The notes: generated from the letters alone by a model not told the origin. Positions 43,481 through 55,155 are shown, counted from the stretch's first letter. The stretch: DNA of 64,000 nucleotides from Gracilariopsis chorda (GCA_003194525.1 NBIV01000211.1:62001-126000); one strand, 5' to 3'. Numbers and translations are program-made.

Positions 43481-44380
43481 GTCTTGAGAAAACAGAAAGC
43501 GTCGTAGGCAACTTCTTTGAAGGATATGACCGTTAACATCAAGCATTCTATTCCAAAGACCGTCTCTTGCCAGTTTACTGCCAATAGACTGCATGACATG
43601 TATACTTGGACTCGTAACTTTTGCAAGTTTCGCAAAGGGTTCCAGCCTGCAATTTCCAGGATTACAACTGATGGTCTGATGAGCAAGCTCAAAACAAAGT
43701 CCAAAGCAGCCGCGAGAGGGAGTACCGAACCGGAAAAAGCTGTGGCTTTCCTCGAAATTCAGGGGCTCTCAGTCTTGCAATGTGGAATTTGTGACCAGTA
43801 GAGCCAACTCTCGTCTTCTGAAAGGGAAGACGACGCGCTGGATTGAGAAATGCCTTGTGAAGAGGTGACAAGGAGACTGGAATTACTGTTTTTCACTGCG
43901 CTTGCAGCTGATGCATGGGCGGATTGCGCACTGCTCCACTATGTTCAGTGACGAGTCTGTTCGTTTTTGTTCATGAGCGGTGTTCCTACTTCCAAAAGCA
44001 CGGTAAGACTTCTCTGCGAAGGCTTCTCTATTAAGGAAGGCCACTACTGGTAGCTCCTGCCGTTTTTGAACAACGTACAAAACATCCATATTAGGCCTCT
44101 AGCTAAGAGATGGCAGTTCAAGTTTCCTCCACGGTGTTCCCAAGCGGAACCGAAACTGAAAATGTTCTTCCTGATCTAAGGGATACGTGTGGCATGCACC
44201 TCAATGGCCATAGAGCTCGTTAGCCATCCAGGCAAGTTGCAACCATACGCATGTCCGACTGCAAGCTGCAACGGCTTTGCCTATGAGCCTGGTATCCTGG
44301 TATCCTTACGTGGATAGGTATCAGTAAATCTTGTGGTTTAAAGAGGTTTCTGCACGGAAGAACTGATAAGGTAGGTCCAG
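43481..44380. other. Spacer with no recognised gene
   Basis: A 94-codon frame at 43517..43801 (+) has no recognisable domain. The right part may be older LINE sequence reading into the fragment at 44.4 kb. Confidence 0.45.
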
Positions 44381-44810
44381 GTGAATAGTGGGGAACATTC
44401 TGGATGGTAAGGAACGCCGTAGTGTCCCTAAGGAAGCCGATAGGGTGGTATCTCAACGAGAAGCCGAAGTTGCTTTATCGCAACTGGCAGTGGGTAATAC
44501 ACCATGCTTGCATCCTTTGGGGTCTTATTCATCAAAGCGGTGATTGGTTTGCAGATGTAGGCTCGGTGTGTTAAACGATGTGGACCATTATGTTTTAAGA
44601 TGTCCATTGAGGAACTTATCAAGAAGATTTTGTTTGCCAGCTATCCAAGAACGACATGGACTGGGGGTTCTCGAAATCATCAGAAAGTGGCCTGAACGAA
44701 TGCTGGTTTTCCTAACCAGAGAACGCTACTTTCAATTGAAGCGTTCGGCACAAAGTAGGAATTAAACTAGTGTACTCGCAAAAGAGACAGAGAGAGAGAG
44801 ACGGAACGCC
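44380..44810 (+). mobile_element. LINE 3' end, copy A (5'-truncated)
   Basis: Shifting frames give VVSLRKPIG then LLYRNWQWVIHHACILWG, followed by the C-terminal knuckle CRC-x8-DHYVLRC (44.55-44.60 kb), RRFCLPAIQERHG and IIRKWPERMLVFLTRERYF. C-x-C-x(n)-H-x4-C near the protein end is typical of non-LTR retrotransposons. A purine-rich tail (gagacagagagagagagac) follows the stop. Most of the 5' part is missing, as usual for LINE copies. Confidence 0.72.
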
Positions 44811-45213
44811 GTAGCGAAATGGAGTATCATCGGTACTGCAGCCTGATCAGCAAAAAAAATTGGACACAACAATACCCACTGGTAGGGACAGTGAAGAAGA
44901 AATATTCAGCAAGTTCACGGACGTGACATGGGTGCAATGTGAACGTACAAGCACCCCAGCGGCGTTGAACAGAGAGCTTGCTTGTCTTCAGATGGTTGAG
45001 AATGATAGTCAGTAACCGCGAGTAAGCATTTGGCTTCGTGTCAGGCGTGAATCCGCTTCACACTGGTTTCCTTTTCCCGGCCACTGCATTAGGGAGAACA
45101 GGAAACATGAAATCCGAAAGTTGGTTTCGCAAAGCGTTTATCAGTTGGAAGACGGCCAAAGTGCAAGAACTAAGAAACGCATTCCACACATCCAGTTACT
45201 AGTTTTACTCTGT
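44811..45213. other. Spacer with no supported gene
   Basis: Nothing recognisable lies between the LINE tail and the first copy of the 241-bp duplication. Confidence 0.45.
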
Positions 45214-45454
45214 GGTAGCGAGAAAGATGAGCTGCGTAGACACATTACCACGGAGTTTTGGGAGGTCTACACCAACTTCTTGTACACCCTGCCCTCTGAC
45301 GAGATCAACGAACCACTTCAAATCGCTTTCTTCTGATTGCAAGGGGGCAAAATCTGTCCATTTGAAACTGTGCCAGGAAGTAGCAGATCTCCCGCAGAAC
45401 TATCAAGTGCAGCTTGTGATCCGAAGAGCGCAGCACTAGGAGACGCTTCTGATG
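45214..45454. repeat. Direct duplication, copy 1 (~241 bp)
   Basis: Aligns along its whole length with 46178..46419 at ~90% by eye, in the same orientation, 964 bp apart. Shared blocks include 'ggtagcgagaaagatgagct' and 'gagatcaacgaaccacttca'. Confidence 0.9.
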
Positions 45455-46285
45455 CATTGCAGCTGCACGGTGCCGTGGGAGCAAGCTTTTAAACTCTGCG
45501 AGGAACATCGTGAGGAGTCCAGATTCAAAGTGCTTTCGGACTGCTTCAGCTGAATCCGGTACAACTGCTGACAGCTCTCTATCGAGTGCAGAGTTACGGC
45601 ACAGAATCTTTGTGGCAAGTAAGTAGTGTGCGCAAGTCACAGTCTCACGCTCGCGGCGCGGTTCACTGTGAAGAGGAACTTCAGCGTGCATGATACCTGT
45701 TGTTGGAAAGTCTCCTGTTTGCATTGAACGTGCGAATTCGTTCATGTGCGACCGAATAGCCAAGTCTTGCTCTTGTTGATCTGAAGAAGACGGGGCAGAT
45801 GCGTTGTCCTTTACGGACCCTAGTGATTCTACAGCAAACCCTTCACCTTTGCTGCGAGTACTATTACCGTGAGGATTGATGCGTACAGAGGAGGGGTCGG
45901 AAATGCTGTTTTTCTGCTCGTTCGACGCTTGCGCAGAACTCACGCCCATACCCGTGCTCTTCTTACCCGAGATAGAACCAGTTTGGGGTGTCGAATTCAC
46001 ACTTTGCACCACCACGGACGCGGTCTTGGTAGTAGCTGTGGTGTTGCTCTGGGCAGCCATCGACTCTAGAGACTCAACATGTATACTATGAGACAATGGT
46101 GTCTGTAACAGAGTACTACCTGGCCGGTCTTTGGAAGGAACCAGAGACACTGCTCTGGTATCTGGATTTGCGGAGTTGGTAGCGAGAAAGATGAGCTGCG
46201 TAGACACATTACCACGCAGTTGTCGGAAGTCTGCACCGACGTCTTCTACGCCCTGCCATCTAACGAGATCAACGAACCACTTCAA
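45305..46285 (-). CDS. Hypothetical Ser/Thr-rich protein lying between duplicated segments
   Basis: A 326-codon frame that starts inside duplication copy 2 (MKWFVDLVRWQGVEDVGADF) and ends inside copy 1. The middle is Ser/Thr/Gln-rich and low-complexity, followed by a helical stretch (LATKILCRNSALDRELSAVV). I recognise no domain. Upstream in frame the protein-like reading continues (SAALFGSQAALDSAAGDLHL) but is cut by a stop that the other copy lacks, so the gene is probably a partial, internally duplicated and decaying host gene. Confidence 0.4.
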   Translation of the reverse strand: MKWFVDLVRWQGVEDVGADFRQLRGNVSTQLIFLATNSANPDTRAVSLVPSKDRPGSTLLQTPLSHSIHVESLESMAAQSNTTATTKTASVVVQSVNSTPQTGSISGKKSTGMGVSSAQASNEQKNSISDPSSVRINPHGNSTRSKGEGFAVESLGSVKDNASAPSSSDQQEQDLAIRSHMNEFARSMQTGDFPTTGIMHAEVPLHSEPRRERETVTCAHYLLATKILCRNSALDRELSAVVPDSAEAVRKHFESGLLTMFLAEFKSLLPRHRAAAMHQKRLLVLRSSDHKLHLIVLREICYFLAQFQMDRFCPLAIRRKRFEVVR

Positions 46286-46419
46286 ATCGCTTTCTTATGA
46301 TTGCAAAGGGGCAAAATCTATCCATTTGAAAACTGTGCCAGGAAGGTGCAGATCTCCCGCAGCACTATCAAGTGCAGCTTGTGATCCGAAGAGCGCAGCA
46401 CTAGGAGATGCTTCTTATG
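46178..46419. repeat. Direct duplication, copy 2 (~242 bp)
   Basis: Partner of 45214..45454. Small indels shift the reading frame between copies. Confidence 0.9.
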
Positions 46420-47580
46420 GTGCGGTCGAAAGTGCTTCTTGCCTTACATTCTTCTTCATGGAATCGGAGGAGGACTTGAGTGCAGAAACTATGCGCCCGA
46501 ATAAACTCTTCTTTTTCTTCGGTTCATTAGAACCAAAACAGAAAAACAAGAAGTCGGAGGTTACGATCCTGTGAGGCTCCCTACTTTCTCACGACGGCAA
46601 CTCACACTTTGAGGTGCCGCTGTAAGAACCTTAATCAGCAATAACTGCTTGAGTCACTCAATTTGAGTGTATGATAGCACGACTTCTGCGACAGTATGAC
46701 GTCTATGGCTCAAGCAAAGACGTCTATCTGTCGCTCTATATTTTCAAAAACCATATTTTTCTTCCTCCAATTTTCAGATTATTGTTCAACGAGATGGCGT
46801 ATGCCTAGCAGCTGATGCTTGCAAGAAAAGCTACGTCACTTACACGGAATAGAATAGAATGACCTATTGACATGAATAAGTCTTTCAAGCAGTGGTAAAT
46901 TTATTAATGATGTTTTTTCTTTTACATTTTCACAGAATTTGCAGAGAAAAAAGGATAGTTTCGTCACGTTAAAAAGATTTTCGATAACAACGCGTGAAGT
47001 TTGCCAAGTGTAAAAATTTTTGGGTAGCTTGATTTGTAGGTCACAATATGGATGAAGCATATCAAGGCTAAACGTGATGGGATGTAGAAAGATGTACTTT
47101 ACTGCTCACCGTACATTTGTAAGCATTTTATTCGTCGTTTAGAGATGTTAAATCGAACTGTAGCTGGCGTGTGAATTGGAAATTCTTGACTCCGTTTTTA
47201 TCTCCTATCACAAAACTTATCGGAAAGCAATAATCGTAGATATAGTGGAAGCTGAACCTTCGTACAAGGCAATCTCTTACGATAGAAACTATACTCAACG
47301 AAGACATTGAATATAGACATAACTGAATGCGGCAACCCGTCTTAAGAGCTCATTTACAAGCTCCTTTAGTACGTAACTGTACCTACCAGAACAAAGAAGT
47401 AGTGAATACGGAGATAAAGGCTTACAATGACCATGCAGGCAGTAGGAGATATGTATGTGTGTGTTTGGGCGTGAATATTCCATCTTTAAGGATAATAATT
47501 TACTTTTTGCCCGAACGGCACTGGATCAGCGAGTTTTTCATTTTCGACAAGATTTGTATGAGTTATATCAGCAATTTCTC
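46420..47580. other. AT-rich region with no supported gene
   Basis: No gene is seen. Bases ~47238-47290 weakly match 4608-4660, upstream of the Cys-rich gene. Confidence 0.45.
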
Positions 47581-47805
47581 CCCCAGCTGTTGCCCCAGGT
47601 GGAAAAGGTGGGGAGGGGGTGAAGACCCTATGAAATTCGATCTCATGTTAAGGGCCAATTCCCCTCTCCCGACTACCACCCCAGGCGTCTCTTGTCGCTT
47701 CTACCCCAGAAGTCTCTGGCTATTAGTGCGGTGACCATCACGCGAACTCATCATGCTGCTGATGGCAGCGGCACCGCTGCACCGCTGCAGACTCCACCAC
47801 CAGCC

Positions 47806-48033
47806 ATGCTTCCACGCCTCCCCTCAAAACGCACCTCCTACAATTTGGCCACGCGCTCGCCCAAGCGTTTGTGTCTGTCCTTTCCCGACGCTGCCACCAT
47901 TGCAACAACTTCCACTGACTTCTGGGGCACCGTTCTTGACGACAGCCGCGCCCACTGTACATTCAACGTGCCCCAAATGACCATCTTTGCACCAATGCAA
48001 CCTGCAGCCGCCGCGGCAGCTCCGCCGCACTGA
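47806..48033 (+). CDS. Possible start of a basic Pro/Ala/Ser-rich protein
   Basis: This lies in a GC-rich island (about 47.6-48.5 kb) unlike the AT-rich flanks and like the host genes at 0-3 kb. From ATG 47806 it reads MLPRLPSKRTSYNLATRSPK with an RSPKR nuclear-type signal and DFWGTVLDDSRAHCTF, then a run of Ala and a stop. Further protein-like pieces follow in another frame (SHSRSSSVSGVSHMFYER near 48.3 kb), so introns are possible. No family is recognised. A CTATAAATA box at ~48250 could instead mark a promoter. Confidence 0.25.
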   Translation: MLPRLPSKRTSYNLATRSPKRLCLSFPDAATIATTSTDFWGTVLDDSRAHCTFNVPQMTIFAPMQPAAAAAAPPH

Positions 48034-48567
48034 ACGCACCAACTGCGCGTTCACGGGCAGCAGCAACCACAGGTGCAGCTCGTGCCACACATTTGATAGT
48101 TCGCGCTACGCAACGCTCCTGAGCCGGACAGTGTTTCGCACGCCTCTCTGCGTTTTGGTCCCCTGTCAGTTTGCCTCGCGCTCTCACGTTGGATCGACCT
48201 TTATTGCACCCTGCGCAGCACTTGCAACCACCGCAACAACAGCAGTAAACTATAAATATTGCGAACCACCTGCCTGCTGTAGCCACGGCTTTTGCTCGTT
48301 CTCCGTCACACTCTCGTTCATCCTCCGTGTCTGGCGTGTCTCATATGTTTTACGAGCGACAACGCGCTGCTCCACCTGTTACAGCAGTCGCTACACCTCG
48401 AGGAAAGCGCCAAGGCGCTGCAGGCCTCCGCCTTGTTGCTCTACCGTGAGCCGTACAAGAAAAGGTTGTAATATGTCACAAATCTCAACTCTGCCCCCAA
48501 ACCGTACCCCAATCATCATTGCAGCGCCACAGAAAGTACTATGTTGAAACGACGCAAGGAAGGAAAT

Positions 48568-49119
48568 TTATTTGTCTAGACGGGTACTGACTAAAGTTAA
48601 AACCAGATGCAGCGGATCAACGTTGTTCAAACTGGAACAGTTTGGCGCAGACACCAGGCCATTCAATATTCCGCGAGCATAAAAAGTGAGGGCTTGGGCG
48701 TTAACATCGTTGACCTTGGTATACTGGATTTCCATCGTGGTCTCATTTTCAGATATGCGACGCAGTATTTTCTCCTATTCCACTAGTAAATCGTTACTTC
48801 AACCAAACCCCCTGATGCTGGAAAGGATTCTATTGCTAGCATCTTTTTTAGTAGTTTTTTTCATGATTAGGTACGTGTCATCGGACGCTTCAGCCTCCGT
48901 ATGAATAAACGGGTAATAGGGAACAGAATGATGTGGCAAACTAGAATCACCTGTCATCTCGCGAATGATTGAGGTTTGAACTGGCTGTACAATCATTTCG
49001 TTGTTGGAAAAACAGTATTGAAGCCGAAGGGTGACATCAAAGGGTATAGAAAAAAGATACTCTAAAACCAACAGTGTCTTTTTGCCAAGCTGGTTTTTCT
49101 TGGCAGGAAAGTGTCCCAT
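48568..49119 (-). pseudogene. Unknown gene remnant
   Basis: One minus-strand frame from ~49119 to a TAA at 48568 reads as ordinary protein (LLVLEYLFSIPFDVTLRLQY; SENETTMEIQYTKVNDVNAQ; HLVLTLVSTRLDK). Two in-frame stops lie in a short stretch near 48.77-48.80 kb. Codon pattern and composition on both sides look coding. No family is recognised. It is either a decayed host gene or a gene with a small unrecognised intron. Confidence 0.35.
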
Positions 49120-49826
49120 GACAGTTTGTTATGAGTTATTATCTACACCTAATATGCATAACTGGAGATTATGCACCTAGTTTAATGGTATATAAAAGCC
49201 AGAGGTCAGTGACCTCAAAGCCAACTTGGGCCAGACCACTTCTTCTTCATTTTGCGGCCCCACCTTCTACAAGAGCTGTGTGCTCTTGCTTGACTCCAAG
49301 CCTACTCTACCCCACATTCCCCGCATAACCGTGCAGATCAGTCCCCTGCACACCGTAAGCGACTTGGATGCTTCTTTTTGTTACGATATGAGCAGGCGTA
49401 ATAGTTTGCTCCAAGTTCCGCACTAGACCTAAGGTTTTGAATGTGCGTGCTCATTGAAAACATTTTTATCTCTATTGCGTTAGATATAAGGTTTTGGTCG
49501 CACATTTGTTGTCATTACTATTTTTCTCCACCGCCATTAGTAGGCCGCTGTCTTGTGTATGCTTTTATCATCATCTATTTCCGCCTTGTTTTAGTTGAGG
49601 CCGTGCATTTCTTGTGCCTGCTATTGCAGTTCTCACGTTGCCATTAGCCCTTTTCGGTCTACTATCTATTGGCATTGCACGTCAGTGCTGGTACTCTCGA
49701 GCTACGAACATATTTTTAAGCTACTATCCACCAAAAACGCGTACAAAAATCGCTTTCATCGTCCGGTGTTGTGAATTCGTGCAATATGACAATCACAAGT
49801 TACATCGATGAACCGGCGACACGTAA
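49120..49826. other. Spacer with no supported gene
   Basis: A TTAATGGTATATAAAAGCC motif at ~49181 could be a promoter TATA box. Nothing coding is convincing. Confidence 0.4.
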
Positions 49827-50653
49827 TTACGAGTTCGGCGATATGATATGCTTATCGCACTGTTGCACGACGTGTACCTTTGTCGCCAAACAATCACAAG
49901 GCAAGAATGCTTGAGAAACGAATAGTAGAACTGATAGAGAGATCATAGGACCGATGTCGTAATCAAGTTTGTCCCAAATGAAATCACCATCGATGGATTG
50001 TGATTCGTATGGGCCGCTGACTAGTTTAGTCCGTATTCGGTCCGTTCTATAACAAATCCGTATTCTACCATTGACCTTTTCCTCCAGACAAAACAACTCT
50101 TCCATGCTCTTTGTGGGAGTACAACGGTGCCCTTGTAGTTGTGCACCTGCAGTACACAATCTGCATGCTAGCATGCATTCTTTACTTCACTCAAAGACCT
50201 ATTCGCACAGGAACTAAGTAGCCTTTCTTCTACCCAAGTTCCATATCTCGCTGCAAACGTGCAGAACCACAGGTCCTCCGTGTTTGAATTGATCAACAGC
50301 CCAACACGATATCTTGGACTGTTCACGCGACTCATCCTCGAAATGCACGTTACCATGTCACAGTAAGTGCTCATCATCATGGGCCGTGTTTTGTACACCT
50401 CCATATGACCCGGTGTGGCTCAGTTTTGCGTAGAGTCACACAGCACACGCGCCCATCGATGTGTTTGGTATACCAACTGATCTTTCCGAGGGTATTGTAA
50501 TGAACGCAAGTCAACGCATACGTCTTGCTCTGTAGTTGAAAACTTCATAACGTTGAAGAATGTTTGCAGTTTTCCTTTGTAGTTTCTATGGCGCAAAGCC
50601 CAACCTGAGAAGTAACGTAGTTCTTCTTCTTCTTCTTTTTTATGGGCACACAT
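49827..50653 (-). pseudogene. 3' part of a decayed Cys-rich paralogue
   Basis: Contains THRWARVLCDS and RPMMMSTYCDMVTCISRMSR, matching the C-terminal ~100 residues of the gene at 3385..4458. It then runs into a different reading (CTPTKSMEELFCLEEKVNGR) with a hydrophobic segment (MISLSVLLFVSQAFLP). Stops and frame changes break it. Together with 51612..52107 it looks like one dead gene split by ~950 bp of other sequence. Confidence 0.5.
50222..50519. repeat. Dispersed repeat, copy 2 (partner 3421..3712)
   Basis: See copy 1: same orientation, ~85% alike by eye. Confidence 0.7.
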
Positions 50654-51611
50654 TACCTGATTACGGCATTGTGGTAGAATCTAACTCTACAGGGGAGCTT
50701 TTCTTCGTCTAGCATGCTAAACTCTATGTACGTAAAGCTCCTCGGAAAGAAAGATTTTCTCTGTCCCGTAGTACCAATCTCTATTCATGTCCCCGGAATG
50801 TAGCCGGTGACTGCTGCTTGCTCTCACCTTGCAGCAGCCTTGTTGCGCTCACTAGCTACTATCTCGGAACATGGAAAGATTAGTACCAAGCTTCTACGGG
50901 AAGACCCGAGATCGGATCCATTTCGTTCTGACGCGACTCGCCTTTTCCATTCTTTTCTCTGCTATTCCTTCCCTTTCCACCAGAGGACGTCAGCTAAGGG
51001 GCACACCACGACAAGGCGGATTCCAATGTGCCTCGTTTTCGTCGTCTAGAAGCACTAACGACGTTCTACCCACCCTTTCCTCTTTACCCTTGGCGATTTC
51101 GGGTAGTTGAACCGACCTAACACACGTGCTTTTCTTCAATCCTGGCGCAAGTTCCGTAAAAACTCTGTAAAACCATTCAGATCCTTGTACGGGCGGGCCT
51201 GTTTTCTTCCATTATCCACGCGATGCTGAGATGCTGCGTGAGGTAAGACTGCCGCCTCAGTTTCCGTAGGAAACTCTTGACCCTTCCGGGAAAACTCAGG
51301 GAAATGCTGGCAAGATCTTCCGGGAAGCGCGTGCGTCGTGCCAACCCTTTCGCACAGCTTAGCGGGGGCCTTTTCTGGACAGTGCCACCCAGGTCGCTTG
51401 GGGCCGTCGGTCTGCCGACTGCCTGGTCGCTTTTAGAGACATCCCAGGTCGACGAAGGCGACCAGTCCGCCGATCGCCTGGGCGAGTTTAATGACATCCC
51501 GGGTCTAACGTAGTTCAACTGCGTTTTAAGCGGATAGCAAGCATTTTCGCGGACTCTGGCAATGGGCGTTAGATCGACATGGGACTCCATTAAGTCCTGA
51601 TCTTGTACTCC
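50654..51611. other. Insert between the two Cys-rich fragments, with a dyad-rich GC segment
   Basis: Bases ~51370-51500 hold imperfect direct and inverted copies of CCCAGGTCG/GGCGACCAG-type words ('gacatcccaggtcga', 'gacatcccgggtc'), much more GC-rich than the flanks. It resembles a small foldback element. No gene is supported. Confidence 0.45.
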
Positions 51612-52107
51612 CTATCTCGTCATCGATTTCTTCCGGAACCTTTTCTTCCAGAGAACCACTGGATTCTGATGCGCACAAATTAAAAAGATCAGTGACCCGT
51701 TTGCACGTCTCTCGTATCGGGCAGTCGGAGTTTCGTCACAAGCAACACCATTAGCTTCTAAGCGGGCACAATAGCAACCAAACTGCTCTTCGCATAGAAC
51801 AATACGGGAGTCTTCAAGTTTTACACAACTTTTTGGTGGCAGACAATCCGATGCGCATTTGACAAAGCCTTGCTCGTTTTCTAATTGTTTCTCAGGACTT
51901 GTTTGGGTAACCCTTACTTTGTGATGCACAGGTTTTTGAACGCAATGTCCAGGTACATGCGACGAACAATAGCCAAAACATGGTGCTCACGATTCGTTCC
52001 GGGTTGTGAAGTACAAGATTTGTGATTAGGTTCACAACGAAAGCAGTCCAGTTCAGGAAGCCTGCGCCCGTTTCCTCTTCTGTAATTCTACGGCGAGCAT
52101 CAGTCAT
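51612..52107 (-). pseudogene. 5' part of a decayed Cys-rich paralogue
   Basis: An ATG at ~52000 gives a signal-peptide-like start (MFWLLFVACTWTLRS). A one-base frame change in an A-run then leads into a Cys-rich module (CASDCLPPKSCV ... CEEQFGCYCARLEANGVACD) whose spacing matches modules in the gene at 3385..4458. It is a family member that has lost its frame. Confidence 0.5.
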
Positions 52108-52401
52108 CAGTTGTCAGAGCAGTATGACCTTGTTACTCTGAGATCTCCATACTCGGGAGTACGGAACGCTATTTTTGCAATCGTTGACAGGCCCTTTACC
52201 AAGGATGCAATGCGATTGGATATACTGGGGAAACTTCGCCGTCGAGTAGATGATTAACCTTCTACATCCTAGAAGTTAATATCGTTGCTTCGGAATTAGA
52301 GGCACTGAAACACTAACAGACCAACCAACGAACGGTACAAGGATAAAGGGTTATACAGTTAACACTTCAACCCTCACGGATATTCTCGCTGTAACCTTTA
52401 T

Positions 52402-52795
52402 TTGCGAGGTTTCCTAACCTACAGTGAATTACCGAAGGGTACTTACGGCGGTAACTCGCAAATCTACGTAGGGCACACCCCGAAGCTTCATCCGGTTGCT
52501 ACCTACACAGAAAGAAAGCCGTCACAGTGCGACTGCAACACACGCACTACCAATGATGTGGAACGTTTTGTGCTGCGTTGCGCCAAGCGGACGGAATCTA
52601 GAAGACGCGTGCTCCCTGCTCCTGCAGAAAGAAGAGGTAAGACTTTGGCGGAGATAGTCCGCCAGTGGCCACAAAAGTTGTTAGCTTTCCTGAGGAGAGA
52701 GAGGTTTTTCACATGAGAAACCACTATCAGCATGCCGAAATCAGGCATGCTGTACTCACAATAAAGAAAGAAAGAAAGAAAGAAAGAAAGGTTCT
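52402..52795 (+). mobile_element. LINE 3' end, copy B, with (GAAA)n tail
   Basis: A 104-codon open frame contains CDC-x8-VERFVLRC, ESRRRVLPAPAERRG and IVRQWPQKLLAFLRRERFF, matching copies A and C. After the stop the sequence runs CACAATAAAG and then a (AAAG)n run near 52762-52790, the kind of short repeat that ends many LINEs. The 5' part is missing. Confidence 0.78.
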
Positions 52796-53179
52796 AACTT
52801 ACCCTTACTTCGCTACTCTACTATATAATGCAGTCTCATTGTCCCTGTCTTCCCTTCAGTTCACGCAGTTAGCGAGTTCTGAGTTCACAAGGCTTCGTTT
52901 GAAGAGAAGGGGATCCCGCGAGCATTCCTGAGAGGGAAATTGAAAGATACCGCAATGAGGCGGATTATATGGGAGGTATACGAATATGACGATAAAGGGT
53001 TAGATGCTACGCTTCGCACCGCTGGTAAAGGAGTACCCGTTAACAGAGTGCCAATTATAACACAACACAAATTCCGCCGGAGTGCAGCGTGTGGTCTGTC
53101 GAGGCGGGAAAGTTGGGACAAGAGATTTCACAAAGAAAGTGCCAAGCCACCTTCATCCTCCATCAGCGAAGCAAGACAG
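52796..53179. other. Spacer with no supported gene
   Basis: An open frame at 52940..53230 (+) overlaps the end of the ankyrin gene antisense and has no recognisable domain. Confidence 0.45.
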
Positions 53180-53695
53180 CTACGGATCCCTCCAATGCTC
53201 ACAATCTTCCGCACCGTTTGCAATGAGTAGCTGAACAATCTCGCTTCCTTCTTCGTACATCCCAATATTAAAGTACCATTGTTTTGCATACTTGACGGCT
53301 CCCCACCCATAGTCATTTCGATGCGAACAGTCCGCACCGCTGCGAATCAAACATCGAATCATGTCCGTTCTTCCTCGAAAGCAAGCGGCAAGCAAAGCAG
53401 ATTGGTTTGCTCTGTTTCCAGACCACAAAGTATTTGCTCCGTTCGGGAGTTCGGCGATTAACCTCTCAAATGTCGGATAGTCATTGAACTTGATAGCTTG
53501 CAACAAATTCTCAGATGAGTTTGCTGTATATGTTGGTGATGTGTAATTCTTCTGGGGAAAAACTGCGCGCGGACAATTTCTGCTGGCTGTGACAGTTTTG
53601 ATAGTTTGCAAGCGCTTTTTACACGCGAAGCAACCTGTTCCTGTTGATGGAAAACAAGGCACTACAGGGACGAATGCACGCGAATGCGATAGCAT
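53180..53695 (-). CDS. Ankyrin-repeat protein
   Basis: A 171-residue intact protein. Three ankyrin-like repeats cover residues ~63-95 (NLLQAIKFNDYPTFERLIAE), ~98-127 (QSALLAACFRGRTDMIRCLI then SGADCSHRND) and ~130-163 (EIVQLLIANGAE). Such repeats bind other proteins; no partner can be named. The first 60 residues have several Cys and Lys/Arg and no domain. ATG 53695 is a proper start and TAG ends the gene. A 109-codon frame of unknown meaning ends 8 bp upstream on the same strand, in another frame. Confidence 0.72.
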   Translation of the reverse strand: MLSHSRAFVPVVPCFPSTGTGCFACKKRLQTIKTVTASRNCPRAVFPQKNYTSPTYTANSSENLLQAIKFNDYPTFERLIAELPNGANTLWSGNRANQSALLAACFRGRTDMIRCLIRSGADCSHRNDYGWGAVKYAKQWYFNIGMYEEGSEIVQLLIANGAEDCEHWRDP

Positions 53696-55155
53696 TTTGT
53701 TTTTAGCTCGAGCTTTTCGATTCAGCAGCGACCCGACGCGCTAGAACTTGTACTAGTTGGACAACTTCAAAGTACCGCGCCATCATGGTGTAGACTGCGG
53801 CTAATGTTAGACCGAGAGGAGATACGTGGTTTTGCCTTTTTGACGCAGCGAGGTGTGCGGAGGAGAAATATTTCTCCTTGAGCACCTCCGGCTGTATTTT
53901 GAAAAAAAATAGCCCTGAACCCGTTGTTGAGCTAACGGTCAACGGTAGAAGGCTAACCCTTAGTATGGGCCGCACTTCAGAATTACACTTGAATTTCGTG
54001 ATGTTGACCATCGGTTGCCCTTCAAGTCTCATAGTGGATAGGCCCCCATGAAGTCACAAACATACTTCACCTATCAGAGCATTGCTGCTCTGAGAGCAAG
54101 ATGGAACTTGGAACTTGATGCGAAGCTGCTGAGGCTATCACCGACGCAGCCGCAGCGGCTGGAGATGATGACACAATAGACAGGAAGATACCATTTAAGA
54201 AGAGCAGGAATCCAGTAGACAGACGACGTCTTATCTGTGGTCTTCCGAATCAAGGTATGCTTGTTGGGAGCAGGAATGGCTGACGGCAGGGGAAAGACCG
54301 TATGCAAATCAAGTAGAGGTTATTGCGAACAGAGAGAACGGACATTAAGCGCAGAGCTGAATCTGCTGTTCATGAACTTCCTCCGGAGTTGGTTGACTAA
54401 GCGGTTTTAAACGACGGAAAAAGAAAGACGCGAACAGCGGGTCTGCTCGGGATGAGTAGTGTTGGTGGGCGGTAACAATGGCAAGGCTGGGGCACGCCAT
54501 GGACGCTCGCGAACAGGCATAATTTTCGATGTACGACAACCGGCCTTTTTCTCTGGTAACCCCCCGACACCACCTCAACCATCACGAGCGTCCTTTGCGC
54601 GATCACAGCACTGCTCAGTACGAAAACTGGCTGGGCGCAATAACTTAGGCCTTTCGCTCCGTCCGTGTCCTTATCGCTCTTCAACACACCAGCCTGGTCC
54701 CTAACTCCCACGAGACGCAGTGGCATTGCCCAAGTGCCACGCATCTCTCGACCACCCTGTGTGTACGCCCCGTTTAATCCTCAATAATCTATACTTTCAC
54801 GCATCTGTTTCCTGGGTTCCCGTCCCTGCCCAACGGTATGGTGTGGTTCTTCACGAACCCATCCGTGTCACAACGAAGCCGCCTAATCTTCTACGGACAT
54901 CTTGTCCTTTTGTTGCAATCTACATGCAAATCTGTTACTCGACAGGGCTCCGTCGAGTCCGAAGTCCTGCCCTCACTGCATGAGCATAACATCACCGCTT
55001 CAAATCAAGAGTCTTCAGCAGCGCGATCTGAACGGAACAACTGCACCAAAGCTAGACGTCTGCAATCCGTCTTGTTCTTTGTTTCCCGTTCCCTGAGTCT
55101 CTTGAAGAACCGGCGATCTCATTTCTTTTTCCCTGCAGTCTTGCTTTCAGCCCTG
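53696..55155. other. Intergenic region upstream of the beta-helix gene
   Basis: ORFs at 53703..54032 (-) and 54397..54744 (-) lack family features. The frame of the beta-helix gene is open upstream to 54838, but the sequence there does not look like the protein. Confidence 0.45.

Noticed and set aside
47692-48547. Two overlapping plus-strand ORFs as full genes
   Set aside because: Neither frame stays protein-like throughout; only a short 5' part is listed at low confidence.
52762-52790. Independent microsatellite
   Set aside because: It directly follows the LINE 3' end and is better explained as the element's tail.
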